Shown here in pieces: positions 12,887 to 23,831 of a stretch of 64,000 nt of DNA. Made by a program: the position numbers and the translations under genes. The stretch comes from Hyparrhenia diplandra (taxonomy: Eukaryota; Streptophyta; Magnoliopsida; Poales; Poaceae): the NCBI GenBank assembly GCA_015847255.1, contig JADLZK010009011.1, positions 62,001 to 126,000 of the forward strand. Reading direction: 5' to 3'. A model generated the notes under the pieces. It was given only the letters and a program-made list of their open reading frames with translations, was not told the DNA's origin and searched no databases. Positions within the stretch are counted from its first letter, which is position 1; each line of letters opens with the position of its first letter.

Positions 12887-13678
12887 CAAACTACCAATTT
12901 GAATGACTCATTCTTTAAAACAGTGGTTAGAGAATATAGTATTTTTAACCTTTTTTTTTTTTCCTTTGAGATTTGCAAGCTCTTTTTTTCGCACTGCTAG
13001 TGCACTTGTAATTTTCTTTCAATCCTTTTTATATAAAAAAACAAGCAATAGGAGGGGTTTAGGCTCTAATCTCACAGGGCGAACTCTCACTCTCAGGCCG
13101 GGCCGGCCGGCGTTGATACTGATCGGAGGACGCTACCAATCGATCCATAGCTACTAGCTACTAGGTGATGATGAAGGTGGTATGGCCGGAATTGATGGGT
13201 TTGATGGATAAAGCTTGCGGTGGGACGCTACGCACGGTACCTGCCGAGTGTGCCGACCGCATCAGGTGGAGGTGAGCGGCGATGGGGACATTGGCAAGAT
13301 CGACTTGGGTGTGGCAGGTGTCCACGACTTGGGCATGGCAGGGGGATGGAAGGAGAGGAAGTCGATCGGATGATTCATGGAGAAGAAGAGAGACGACGGC
13401 GTACGCTGTGTACGTATGTATGTCGTGAACCTGGACTGGATGCCGTTGGGCGCTGTGACCGTTCGAGATGGATATGGCCGGCCGGCCTATGGCTGGACGG
13501 ACCTGGACAGGATGTGATATGATGAGCACTGAAGTAGATCGAAGCGATCAGGTTGAGATTTTGCACAAGCAAGCTTGTCACTCTGGCCAGCCGTCGCGCA
13601 CAGATAGACTATAGGAGTAGCATCATCTGTATGCCTTGCAACGTCATTGGGCTATCGTCGTCTTTGTGCTGTCCGTTG
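12887..13678. other. Intergenic DNA, no gene supported
   Basis: T-rich sequence followed by a GC-rich patch (13080-13530) with GGCCGGCC sites. Open frames near 13161-13529 on both strands are mutually antisense and resemble nothing I recognise. Confidence 0.45.
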
Positions 13679-13969
13679 GTGTGTTTAGAGCCCAATTTTT
13701 CTCCAAAATTTCCTACATTCCCATCACATCCTATCACATCGAAACATTCAATACATCTAAAAACGCTTACCGGCCATTATAAAATTTGGGTAAATAAAAA
13801 AACTAATTGCACAGTTTAGATGTACATTGCGAGACGATTCTTTTGAGCCTAGTTACGTCATGGTAGGATAATATTTACCACTAACAAACGAAACGTGCTA
13901 CAGTGTACGATGTGACATGCATATCCCATCCATCCAAAATTTTGTCCAAAATTTCAGGATTTAAACACG
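13679..13969. mobile_element. Diverged MITE related to the one at 5579
   Basis: It shares the core with the intron-1 MITE (CACAGTTTAGATGTACATTG, then GAGACGATTCTTTTGAGCC, then AACGAAACGTGCTACAGTGT). Its ends are imperfect inverted repeats (TGTGTTTAGAGCCC... and ...GGATTTAAACACG). The ends are much more diverged than the core. Confidence 0.75.
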
Positions 13970-14204
13970 CCCGGCCCAATGGACACGTACGAAGGCGTAG
14001 TAGAACACGGGTAGTAGGACAGTAGCTAGGGTGGAGCTTACCGACGACCACCCTGATCCTGTTGTGCACAAGCAGTTGAAGGCACTGTGGTCGGACGGAC
14101 AGAGGATTTTTTTCTCCGGTTGGATCAAAATGCGTCCAGCTCCAGCCCATCCGATCCGACCAGACAACGAAACCACAGACCAGGCATCCAGTCAATCTCC
14201 CATC

Positions 14205-14264
14205 AACCTCGTTGTCAAAAGTTGTCAAAAAAAAAAAAAAAAAACCTCGTTGTCAAAAAAAAAA
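14205..14264 (+). mobile_element. Second poly-A micro-insertion with 16-bp target duplication
   Basis: AACCTCGTTGTCAAAA at 14205-14220 is repeated from 14243. The insert is only GTTGTC plus about 18 A. The same TTGTC-poly-A junction occurs in the insertion at 12294, so both probably come from one LINE or SINE family. Confidence 0.7.
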
Positions 14265-14332
14265 TATACTCCCATCAAACCTGCTACAGGGCACCCCGAG
14301 TGTCGACTTTGGATTAGCTCCAAGTTCTCTTA

Positions 14333-14551
14333 CTTTCCATCTGTCTTAAAATAATGAACTCTATAGATATCAATACTATTACACCTATAAAAGAATAAAG
14401 TGCCTCTATAAAAAAAGAGATAAAAAATTATCGAGAAAAAAAGATACATTTTTAAATTGAATATGCATTGATGACAAGCAACAAGATAAAGTATTTTGAA
14501 ACAAAAGTTAAATACTAGTATAACGTCAACTATATTTTAGAATAGAGGGAG
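14333..14551. mobile_element. Stowaway-like MITE
   Basis: The left end CTTTCCATCTGTCTTAAAATA is inverted imperfectly at the right end (...ATTTTAGAATAGAGGGAG) and TA flanks both ends (14331-14332, 14552-14553). AT-rich and non-coding. Confidence 0.65.
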
Positions 14552-14553
14552 TA

Positions 14554-15377
14554 TAAACCTCAACCAAATTTACAAGGAATGGTATTAATATTTATATCTC
14601 CAACTATTTTACTAAAAAAATAATTTTTATATTTATTTTTTTGTGAAACAATTTTTATATTTAATTTTAAGGTACTTGTTTTATTTTTTTTATAATATAA
14701 TTTTGGTCAAAATTTAAATTATTTGACTCCTTGAAATCTGCATCGTGGATGGAATCTAAATCTGCATCTATAATGTGATGAAATTCTCCCAAACCCAGCT
14801 TTTCCTTTCTTTCTTCGGAAACATAATACAGACGCTAAAAAACCTCCATTTTACTACCTATCGGATCTGAACACGGAAAAGCTCGAATTCACACAAGGGT
14901 GTGAGAGGTGTCAATGTAGTGACATTGATCAACGCACCACTACAGAGGATGCTGATTGAAATCCTTGTATAATTAAATCAGCAACACGATAAGATGATAC
15001 TCCAGCATTCTGTTGACCAATTCTTGATCTCAGCTTTTAATCGTGGCTGTAACTTCAGATTTTTCAGAAGAAACCTGCCTGGTCTCGACGAGTCACTCTC
15101 GTGTTGCCGCTGAATCATGCCCTTTACAAGATTTGTTGTCGGGAGCCTGATAGCTTGGAACGAAAGGTTTCATTTTCACCCATAGCGGCGGGGTCTAGCT
15201 CTTTCGAGGGTCATATTCGTGTCTTCACTCTAATCTCTAGCGTCGTTTCAGCGTCCTTTCAGAAAACCACATTTCTGCTTTTCATCTCTAACCCCGAAAG
15301 CGTAGAATGCTCCGACATACTCTAATCAGTGATCAATCTCAGATTGAATTACAAGTCATATGCTGGCTATATTAAGG
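14554..15377. other. Intergenic DNA, no gene supported
   Basis: AT-rich sequence with T runs near 14640-14700, then mixed composition. The one short open frame at 15101-15325 has no recognisable features. Confidence 0.45.
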
Positions 15378-16120
15378 GTACGTTCTATGGACTAGAGATA
15401 GAGTACTATATATATTAAAAAGGGACCAAAGACTAGAGACTAATAATAGCATGCTTAGGTAACTCCAACATTTTTTCATTTGTTGTTTGCCAATTGCTCT
15501 TGTTTGTCAACTTCCAACCAAATGCCAAATCAAAGAAGAGCTCATCTCCAACAGTTTGGCATAATTCATTTGCCAAACTTAGATCTAACTTACATCGGGA
15601 ACCCCGAGACGTAAATAAAATTATATTTATGTTCTTCCACCTCTTGAAAACTTACGTCAGAATCCCGAGGCGGAAACAAAATTATGTTTATGCCCTTCCG
15701 CCTCTTCTAATACGTGACGGATACGCCGCGAATGTCAACGTCAGAGAGCGCGCATTTTTTTGCGCCGCAGTGGCCTGATTTGTCAACGCTCACTAATTTG
15801 TCAACTTCAAATGCCAAACTGTTGGAGGGAGTTTTTGGAAAAATTTGAGAATGCCAACTCCAAATGCCAAACTGTTGGAGTTGGTATAGGGCAAAAACCA
15901 AAACACCCTTTAGCATGGAATAAATGAGGAGTGAGAACCAGCGTATTGAGGTGCATGGAATATAATGTTGGTCCACTAGTCCAAAATCCAAATTAGCACC
16001 TCTCAAGGGAGGGACTAGTAGACTAGAGACTATCAGTCCCTCCTTTGATCCTTTTATTTGGCAATCTAGGGACTAACAAGGACTAAAATCTAGTCTCTAT
16101 CCCAAGACCCATAGAACCAA
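15378..16120. mobile_element. Outer MITE, split by a nested MITE
   Basis: The left end (ACGTTCTATGGACTAGAGAT) is inverted at the right end (...TCTATCCCAAGACCCATAG). A second inverted-repeat element sits inside its left part, so this one is older. Borders are good to about 10 bp. Confidence 0.6.
15459..15888. mobile_element. Inner (nested) MITE
   Basis: It is bounded by GGTAACTCCAACA on the left and TGTTGGAGTTGGTA on the right, and has subterminal GCCAAACTGTTGGAG-type repeats. Inside, a unit of about 62 bp is repeated once (15590-15651 and 15652-15711, each with ACTTAC, a CCCGAG core, then CTTCC[AG]CCTCTT). No coding. Confidence 0.65.
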
Positions 16121-17955
16121 ACATGCCTAAAGGGTGCTTGCACTACTGAGAAGAGAAGCACACTTTGTCGACTATTGTCCACGGATATGGTGTGTAGCAC
16201 GCCATCTGCGGTGGGGGACTATGAAACCAAAATCCAGGACCCTAGTTCAAATCCCACCGTGTGTGTGGGCCGATCACTATGGTCACATTGCGTTTGATGC
16301 CATTGTGACGTTCTACCTCTAAGAAACTGTTTTTATACTTTATTTAGATGTAGTCAGACTTGCATCAATTTACATGCGTTGGGTGGTTTGAAGAGAATTT
16401 TAAACTAAATTTCACACAATCCACCTTAACACATGTAGATTGTGGTAAATTTGATAACATCCAAACAAAGATCTTAAGTGAGTTGGCAATGGCACCATGT
16501 GGGACGTGGTGCTAGGGCTTCGTCCTCGTATAATTTATTCGATAAATTATGTGTTTGATTTGCTTGTTATGGTTCTTGTGCGCTAAATAAAAATGATTTG
16601 AATGAATTCAAATTCCATTTTCAACAATATTTTCTTTGAATATTTTCAACCATAAATGAAACCTAGGATCCCTCCAGCGTCCATGCCGGCCCGCGTAGGT
16701 AGCGGCCTGTTACAACGCGGAAACGACCTGGCCCATTAGCCTCTTCCCTCGCTCTCTTTTTCTTTTTCCAATTTTCCCTTCATTCCCCACGCGACGCGAG
16801 CCCACGATTGGCCCCCTGTCAGTCCCCACGGTGAGTGCCACGACCATCACGCTCACCGATCGAGCTAGCACACAGCACATGACACCCCGTGTCTTCTTCC
16901 TCCTGGGCTCCTGGTCCTGGCTGCCCTCGTCCGGTGTCCGTACGTGCGCCAGTCCGGTGGTGCCACACCACGCCATACATGGCCATGACTGCGTCTCCAT
17001 GGTACAACGGTGCCCCCACTCGACGAAGACGCGCACGCCCGAAGCGGACGGCCGGCCGGCAACGAGCCCTCGGTGCGCGATCGACCAACCGTCCCCATGG
17101 CAACGTAGTAAGACACACACCTATCCTCCATCCACCACAACAGTACCGGCCGCCTCTATGCGATCGAGAACGCACACAAGCGAACGCGAAGTCGACGCCG
17201 CTGGCTGCCATGGTCGTCGCGCGCCCCTTCGCGCGCCACACATGCCTTGGCCAAGAAAGAGCCTTCCTTTCTCCTTATTCCTGCCCATTCAACCGTGCCG
17301 TTGCCTGATGCATGGACGCCGCCCACGCTCGCTCGCAGCCTCGCAGGCACAGGCACAGGCACAGCGAGCCCCCGTCGACCTGAGCGACTTTGCCATGACC
17401 GTGGACTAGGACAAGGATAGATGTCGTCCAGTCTACGCACGCAAGAGGCCGAGCCGCCGAGAGATCGATCTTGACCACGGCAGCCAGCGTGCGGACGCGG
17501 ATCGATGCAACCTTTATCGAGCACCTTGTGTGTGTGCCGCTACTCATCTCATTTCCCCTGCTTGCTGCATCTTTGTCGACATGGCCCACTCGTGATGACT
17601 CAGCCTAGCGCTAGGCCTCGGCCCTGCACTTTTTTTTTTTTTTTGACCGAACTGAGCATGTTATTTTTTAATAATGTAGATTTATTCAAATTCGTTTTTT
17701 ACTGGAAGGTAGGACTGTTGGGTGCTACTCAGTTACTTACTCTTACTGTAACCACTAGGCTACACTTTGAAACACATGCTTTTTTGTTCTTGTGAAAAAA
17801 ATAAATTGGTTGTTGTGAAATTTTATATAATTAAATAAATCTTATAAAACTCTTATGGTCGAAAGGGGCTTTAGTAAGTAGAAATGATCAAAATATATAG
17901 GAAATGTATTAGTATTAACTTCTAAAAGAGTAATGTATTTTTGGAACTCTAAAAT
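16121..17955. other. Intergenic DNA with a GC-rich island, no gene supported
   Basis: A B-box-like GTTCAAATCCC occurs at about 16244 but without a convincing A box. The GC-rich part (16.7-17.5 kb) gives overlapping open frames of 90-190 codons in several frames on both strands; none looks like a protein family. A T-run at about 17630-17644 followed by GACCG could be the inverted poly-A tail of a retroposed fragment. Confidence 0.45.
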
Positions 17956-17958
17956 AGT

Positions 17959-18930
17959 CACTATGTAGAACACGTACTAGAGGGGCCGCTCAAAAGCCTT
18001 TGTAGGGCGATTTGAGAGCCGCCCTAACTTTCCGTTCCTATGGTATGGTCTACTTTTTTGGCGGTTGATGATGCAACCGCCTCTATCAGTATGAGCCGCC
18101 CCTATAGTGCTTCTCGGGTTTCACGTTTTCAAAATTCAAAAAAAATATAGCAAAACATTTTTATTTAATCGGCGAGGCCCCCACCCGCCCGCTCCGTCGA
18201 AGTCGCAAGCCTATGTGTCCATATTGGGTACCGGATCCCCACATATTATACACAATCAGTGAAAGTTGACTATTTGAGGCCCTAAATGGAATCGAATCAA
18301 AAAGTTGTCAACTACAAAGTTTCATAACTTTTCAAGATCTACAATTTTTATTTAGGGCGTTTCTCCATCCGAGGTCGTTTTACGAAATTTGAATTTTAAA
18401 TTCGAGACATTTGAGCGTAGCTTTTTTGCATGACTATATGATTTTTGAATCAAAAAGTTGTCAACTACAAAGTTTCATAACTTTTCGAGATCTACAATTC
18501 TTATTTAGGAAGTTTTTCCATCCGAGTTATTTTGAAAATTTTAAATTTCAAAATTTAGGCATTCAAACCCCACATTTTGAGGCATCAAATTAAGTCAAAT
18601 GAAAAAAGTTGTTAACAATAAAGATTCATAACTTTTCGAGATCTACATCTTTTATTTAGGTCATTTTACCATCCGAGATCATTTTCAAAAATTTAATTTT
18701 TAGTTCCTTATTTTAAAATTCGGCAACCCATTGTAGGGGCGCCTCAATATAGAAGCCGCCCGTGCTATTAGTAAGGATGACTCAAACACCAACCGCCTCT
18801 CTACGATCCCACAATGAGGCCAATTTGGTCTGTGAGGGAAAACGGCTCAAAACAAAAATCATCCCTACTCAAAAAAAAAGTGAGGCGTTCTTATAGTGAC
18901 CTTTTGTAGCAGTGACCTTTTGTAGCAGTG
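17959..18930. mobile_element. Non-autonomous CACTA-type element with AGT target duplication
   Basis: The left end is CACTATGTAGAACAC. The right end, read in complement, is CACTGCTACAAAAGG. Both sides carry AGT (17956-17958 and 18931-18933), the 3-bp duplication typical of CACTA transposons. Subterminal GCCGCC/GGCGGC motifs recur at both ends. The right end is doubled (GACCTTTTGTAGCAGT twice). There is no transposase. Confidence 0.8.
18299..18680 (+). repeat. Three diverged direct repeats inside the CACTA-type element
   Basis: A unit of about 78 bp (AAAGTTGTCAACTACAAAG ... CATAACTTTT[CT][AC]GAGATCTAC ... CCATCCGAG) starts near 18299, 18450 and 18602, a spacing of about 150 bp. The copies differ by scattered substitutions. 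Confidence 0.8.
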
Positions 18931-18933
18931 AGT

Positions 18934-19506
18934 TACGCATTGTCGAAGCAAAGGCCGTGATCTGTTTGTTAAAATGGCAATTGGTATATGCATGGCAAGG
19001 TGCCATCATCATGCCTACATATAGTGGTGGATTGGTGACTGTGCAGGATGGCAAAGGTGCCATCATCGTACCCTAGCTAGACATCGATCTACTTCTTCGT
19101 ATGGCGATTTGTATATGAGAGATGAGACATACGCGTATACTCGTAGCTGTAAGCTGTCCCGGTAGGTTGGCATCTACATCTACATCACTACATGTATGTC
19201 AACGTACCATGGGCCATGGCCATGCCGCCATGGGGACTGCAGGACATATATAGTAGCATGCAACGTCATATAGCCTGCCTCTAACTCGTGGTGGCTCGCC
19301 TCGCGGGACTGCGCGCGCGGCGCCACTCGATCGCCGCCTTGTTCTGCGTCCGTCCAGCGCGTTGTTGGCTGGTTGCGTGCATGCGCCTGCGGTCTGCATG
19401 CACGCGCTGACGCATGCAGTGGCCACTCGTCACCGTACCTCGCCTCACTCGCCACACAAGTAGGCCGGGCCCGGCTCTCACACTCACACGAGTTCGCAAC
19501 AGCATC
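18934..19506. other. Intergenic DNA left of the MULE, no gene supported
   Basis: A short repeated phrase (GGCAA[AG]GTGCCATCATC near 18987 and 19049) and a GC-rich end. No protein or RNA gene recognised. Confidence 0.45.
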
Positions 19507-19515
19507 CGTGTCTGT

Positions 19516-19737
19516 GCATCTTTTTGCTAATTTGACATTTTTTAAACTAATTACAAGATTAACACGGGTTAATTTCTTTTTCCAAGAATAGCATATTTGA
19601 GGCGCTTTGCCAAAGGCGCCTTTGCCAAAGGCGCCTCAATTGCACACCGAGGCGCCATGCATGGCGGCGCCTCAAGGCCGTCCACGGCGCCTCAAGACGC
19701 CGGCGTGGCTGGCCTTGAGGCGCCACATGCAAAGGCC
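19516..19737. repeat. Left TIR of the MULE
   Basis: It starts GCATCTTTTTGCTAATTTGA and matches the right TIR in inverse orientation. GGCGCC occurs many times in its inner half. The GRF gene's 5' UTR begins just inside, so the TIR probably carries its promoter. Confidence 0.9.
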
Positions 19738-19799
19738 TCCAAGGCTTGGGCTTCGGCGCCGTTGGGAAGGCGCGTCAAGGCGAATAGCGGGGCGCGGCC

Positions 19800-22663
19800 G
19801 GCTTCCTCCCTCCCTCACCTCCCTCACTCTCTCGCCCCGGCCGCCCGCAAGCAAGAAGGCGAAGGGAGGGGACGCCGCCGCCCGATTTGGCCTCCCCGGC
19901 GGCTTCCCCTTCGAATCCTCCTCCATCCTTTGCTCCGGTGAAGGTATTGCTCCTCTCTTCCTTCATTTTTCACGGTGGATTGAGGATGGTGGGTTGGTGG
20001 CTAGGGTTTGGTTGAAGAATGTTTTTGGTTGAGCTATGGGGATTTATATTTAGGAGAATTAGATTAGTTCCTTGTGGATTCAAGGTTTAGTTTCATATTT
20101 GTTTAGTTCCATTTGGATTTACAAGTTAGGGTTAGTGATTTTTAGTGGTGCACCATATGATTAATTTATGTATTTATTGTTTGGGGTGTATAGTTACTTT
20201 GCTAAATTGTCACCATTTTTGTTACTAGCATGGAGTATGACTATCGGAAATTGAAGTGGAGCGAAAAAGGTCGTCCTCCCGAATTGTACCCGATAGGTCT
20301 TGCAAGGATGCCGACGTCCCTCCCGGAACTCCCAGTCCCTACCGTGATTGTGGTTTGCGGGGCCGTTGTTTCCCCAAGACTGAGGCATCCGGAGACAGCT
20401 GCACGTTGCTTCTACGAGTGCGGCTCATATGTTGTAAGTATTTGTCAGGATATTGTCGGTTTTCTTTTGTTACTATCGGCTAAGTACCAAGTTTGATGAA
20501 ATTATGTTTTGTAGGAGGACATTGAAAGGTGCTTCTTTTTCCAGTGGATTGACGGGCCCGATAAGTTTGACCCAAGGTACCTCATGTTCAAAAAACGAGT
20601 ACAACTACCAAATTGCACATGAGCGCTTCAAGCGATGGCTTCCACCTCCCCTAACCCTCCACCAATGAGTGATTTCGATGGGGCGAGTACTTGGACAAAT
20701 CGACGACTAGAATCGCCGCCACGATGCCATTGCGGAGATTATACGTGGTAGACAAATGGGATGAATTTTTCGTGTGGGAACAAGAGCGATTGGAATCCCT
20801 GGATTGCGAAGTGTCATTTCAGAGAGCACCTATGGGGTCCCAAGTCTCTTTGGCCCGATCCAAAACGCGGACAAGAAGAGGAAGAGGGTAATAAAGCCTA
20901 GGGAGGACGAACCCGTGTTATGCAAATGTGGTGTTAAAGCGAACTACGGTCTTGTTCCTTCCGAGCTTGGCATAGGCTAATGGGTGCGGGCATATGGACG
21001 ACTATGTTGAGGTTGGTCGCTTACCCTTGCATCCGACAATGACATCACACAATATTTTTCGCTAACACTTGTTGATTTCTTATCTTTAACGAGCACCGGG
21101 AAATACAAGTGGGAGAGTTACGAGGGAGAGGAAAAGGTGAAGCAGCAGATCTCGGCTCATAAAGCCATGGACCAGAAGATGCGTTGGGGTAGTCAGCTTG
21201 TTGACTCGTACATTGTCGAGCGTAGACGTGAGCAAAATAGGGTTACTGCGAGATGGGTGTGAAAAGCCGAGAGAATTTGGACCATGAAAGAAGAAAGAAA
21301 AAAGAAGGAAGAGGAAGATGCATTGTCTTGGAAAAGCAAAGGAGGTGGAACAAGAGTACAAGGCCATCAAAGACCTTGAGGATGGTCTACGTTTGAGTAA
21401 GTGTTCAAATAGTACAATCCTAATGATATGCTCTCTCATTTTTAAATTATGTGAAATGATATTTGAATGTTTTTGTTCACGAGAGATTAGAGGCGGTGTG
21501 GTTTCGTTGTGGGACGAGTACGAGCGGCGCACATTCGAGTGTGGTGGAGGAAGCACAAAAGAAGGCCGCCAAGAAATCGACAAACGCGTCGCCGAAGCGA
21601 GGCCGAGTTGAACAACAAGGAGGCCCAAAACATGGATGATGACGGTGACTTTTCAAGATTGAACGAGCTCATCGCCCTCGCCGAGGTCGGGTTGAAAGAA
21701 CCCGAGGAAGAGGTTGTCAAGTGCCCATGTGGTGTTCCACCCAACTACGGCCCCGACTCTTGCGAGTTGGGAATAGGGTATTTTTTGTGGCCATATGGTG
21801 GATTATGATGAGGTTCGTTGCTTCATGCATTGTAGGCAATATCACGCCTTATGTTCCCTAACTCATATGGTTGTTTTCGTTTAACGTAACACTAGAAAAT
21901 GTTTGTGGGAGTTTTTTATGGCAAGAGGGAGTTCCTCGAGACATGCAAGGCCAAGAGCGAGATGGAAGATGGTGATCGGCTTGTCAAAGAGTACCTACTC
22001 ATCCGTAGGCAGGAGCAATGTGACCATGCGGCGGTTGGGAGTTATGCGCCAAGCGGTGAACAATATGAGAAAGGGATTAATATTTACAAGAAGAAGCTAA
22101 AGGAGCGACGCGAAGAGCGGAGGAGGAATAAGGGAGACCAAGTCCCCGTGGTGCCCAATGTGCAGGAGGATGCCATCCCCGTGGTGGGCAATGTGCAGGA
22201 GGACATAGTCCCCGTGGTGGCTCACGTGCAGGAGGACACAGTTCCTGTGAGGACGGCAACAAATCGGATATTGCATGCCCTCGCCGTTGTGCCGTAAGTG
22301 CGGGGAGCACATTGTCGGGGACGACTTTGCCCCCGTCGTGGTTCAGGTGCAAAGACGACAATCGCCCCCGTCGTTGATGTGCGGGGAAAATGATCATGAC
22401 TTCGGTCCCAAGCGATGCAAGTAGCCGATGAGATTTATGAGGCGAAGGCGACGCAAATGCAAGATGAGGAGGCGAAGAAGACGCAAATGCAAGAAGATGA
22501 AGAGTGGTGGTCCCAAGCTTCTCAATTTGCCGATGAGATTGAGGCGAAGAAGGTAGCCCAGGGTGGAGCAGTGGGGACTAGTTGAAGCAATGAGGTTCCT
22601 GTGGAGGAGAGTGATTCAGATGAAGACTTGCTTCCAGGCTATGCTTCAGATGTTGATCGGTGA
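19800..22663 (+). CDS. GRF-type zinc-finger protein gene of the MULE (disrupted)
   Basis: A probable non-coding first exon ends at 19943 (GAAG|GTATTGC). Exon 2 starts after ACTAG at 20229 with the start codon at 20230. Another intron runs from 20434 (GTAAGT) to 20514 (TTTTGTAG). The protein has Cys-rich repeats of the GRF kind: a finger with HPETAARCFYECG (about 20388-20430), PPRCHCG (about 20720), CKCGVKANYGLVPSELGIG (about 20920-20978) and CPCGVPPNYGPDSCELGIG (21722-21778). After these come Lys/Glu-rich coiled-coil segments, an 11-residue tandem repeat and an acidic tail (EESDSDEDLLPGYASDVD) ending at 22663. Frame changes and an in-frame TGA near 22584 interrupt it. GRF fingers bind single-stranded nucleic acid in other proteins; its role in this transposon is unknown. 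Confidence 0.6.
22142..22249 (+). repeat. 33-bp coding tandem repeat (11-residue unit)
   Basis: Three full units (22142-22174, 22175-22207, 22208-22240) and a partial fourth encode PVVPNVQEDAI, PVVGNVQEDIV and PVVAHVQEDTV. The period is a multiple of three and the translated units are conserved. Degenerate PVV-V-V units continue to about 22380 in shifted frame. Confidence 0.85.
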
Positions 22664-22923
22664 ATTGATACTTGCATGCCAATATGTAGTGAAGAATGTT
22701 GTCTTATCTATTTGCTACGTATCGATCCATGTTGAATCTTGCCGCGAACTATGTGGTGAACTATTGTAACCTGAAGCTGTGGCGCCTTATGCTTATTTGT
22801 CGAACCATGTGGTTAACCTTATGTGCCTGTGTACAAACTAGTGCTATGAATTTTCTCCGGAATGAACTAGATCTCGGCACTGCACTCTTCATGTGGTTAA
22901 CCTTATGTGCCTATTTTTTTTTT
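22664..22923. other. 3' flank of the GRF gene
   Basis: AT-balanced sequence with repeated phrases (TGTGGTTAACCTTATGTGCC near 22808 and 22891). It looks like 3' UTR; no coding is supported. Confidence 0.4.
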
Positions 22924-23064
22924 CTCGGGCGCCAGTACCGAGGCGCCACAGCAAAAGGCACCCGAACTTCAGCGCCACGAGGCAATGGCGCCACAGCCAG
23001 CGCCATTGGCAAAAGGCGCCGGTTCAGCGCTTTGCCAACGGGCGCCCCGCACTGGCGCTTTAAA
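22924..23064. repeat. Internal GGCGCC-rich tract at the convergence point of the MULE
   Basis: Five GGCGCC hexamers (22930, 22942, 22990, 23016 and 23041 approximately) and several AGCGCC lie in about 140 bp, with phrases like those in the TIRs (TTTGCCAA, AAAAGGCGCC). It lies between the plus-strand and minus-strand genes. It may be a copy of the inner TIR part or a shared terminator; no function is shown. Confidence 0.75.
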
Positions 23065-23831
23065 AAAAGAAAAGAGCAAGACATGAGCCGCCTAAAAACC
23101 GCGAAACTACCGTAAACTATGATACTAGCCAAAGTTCCATTTCTGCTAGATCACACCGTAAAAAGAAAAACAGACTACACATATAAACCATTTGTTGGCT
23201 CCATCCAAAATGCTACATAAGAGTTCCGATTACGAATAAGTAAACAAATGAACCAAATATGCTAAATTCTTATTAAAATGTTCATTCATTCTAATAAACC
23301 AAAATTTCAAGGCAACAAAATTTTAGAAAACCCAAGTGTTACGAAAAAGAGGAGGTGTATAAGTGAATGAAGGTTATTTTTGTTGGTGTATCTTATCTTA
23401 TGTCTTAAAAGAGGAGGTTAAATAGAATTTTACAAACATCTTATCTTGTGTCTTAAAAGAGGATTTGGTTCTGGATCCAAATAAAGCCATACATATACAT
23501 AACTTATACCAAGGGTAAACAGTTAGCAATGCCTCCATGCCATACATAACATAAGTGCATAAAAGTGCATATATATTACATAAGTCTCTCCATGCCATAA
23601 CATAAGTGCATATATATTACAAAAGCCTCCATGCCATAGCTGCTAGGTATGTAGCATCCATGTAGCCTTGTTTCACTTCGCAGGAGTGTATGGATATTTT
23701 CGAATCCTCTTTCTTTTTGGTTGCGTAGGGAGTATGTTTGGAGTGTACCCAATGTACGTGTGGTGGTCACGCGTTGGCCTCGACGATAGTGTTGGGCTTG
23801 ACTTGTACCCTGAAGCATGGTTTGCACTAGA
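23065..23831. other. Non-coding DNA downstream of the PMD gene
   Basis: AT-rich sequence with a short repeat (CTTATCTT[AG]TGTCTTAAAAGAGGA near 23392 and 23441; CTCCATGCCATA recurs). Probably 3' UTR of the minus-strand PMD gene. Confidence 0.4.

Noticed and set aside
16133..16330. Possible tRNA-derived SINE (B-box-like GTTCAAATCCC near 16244)
   Set aside because: No convincing A box at the right distance, no target duplication and no clear tail.
16819..17409. Overlapping frames of 90-192 codons on both strands
   Set aside because: Several frames are open at once because the DNA is GC-rich; no family or splice pattern was found.
21086..21628. Minus-strand frame of 180 codons
   Set aside because: Antisense to the coiled-coil and finger part of the MULE's GRF gene, which has better domain support.
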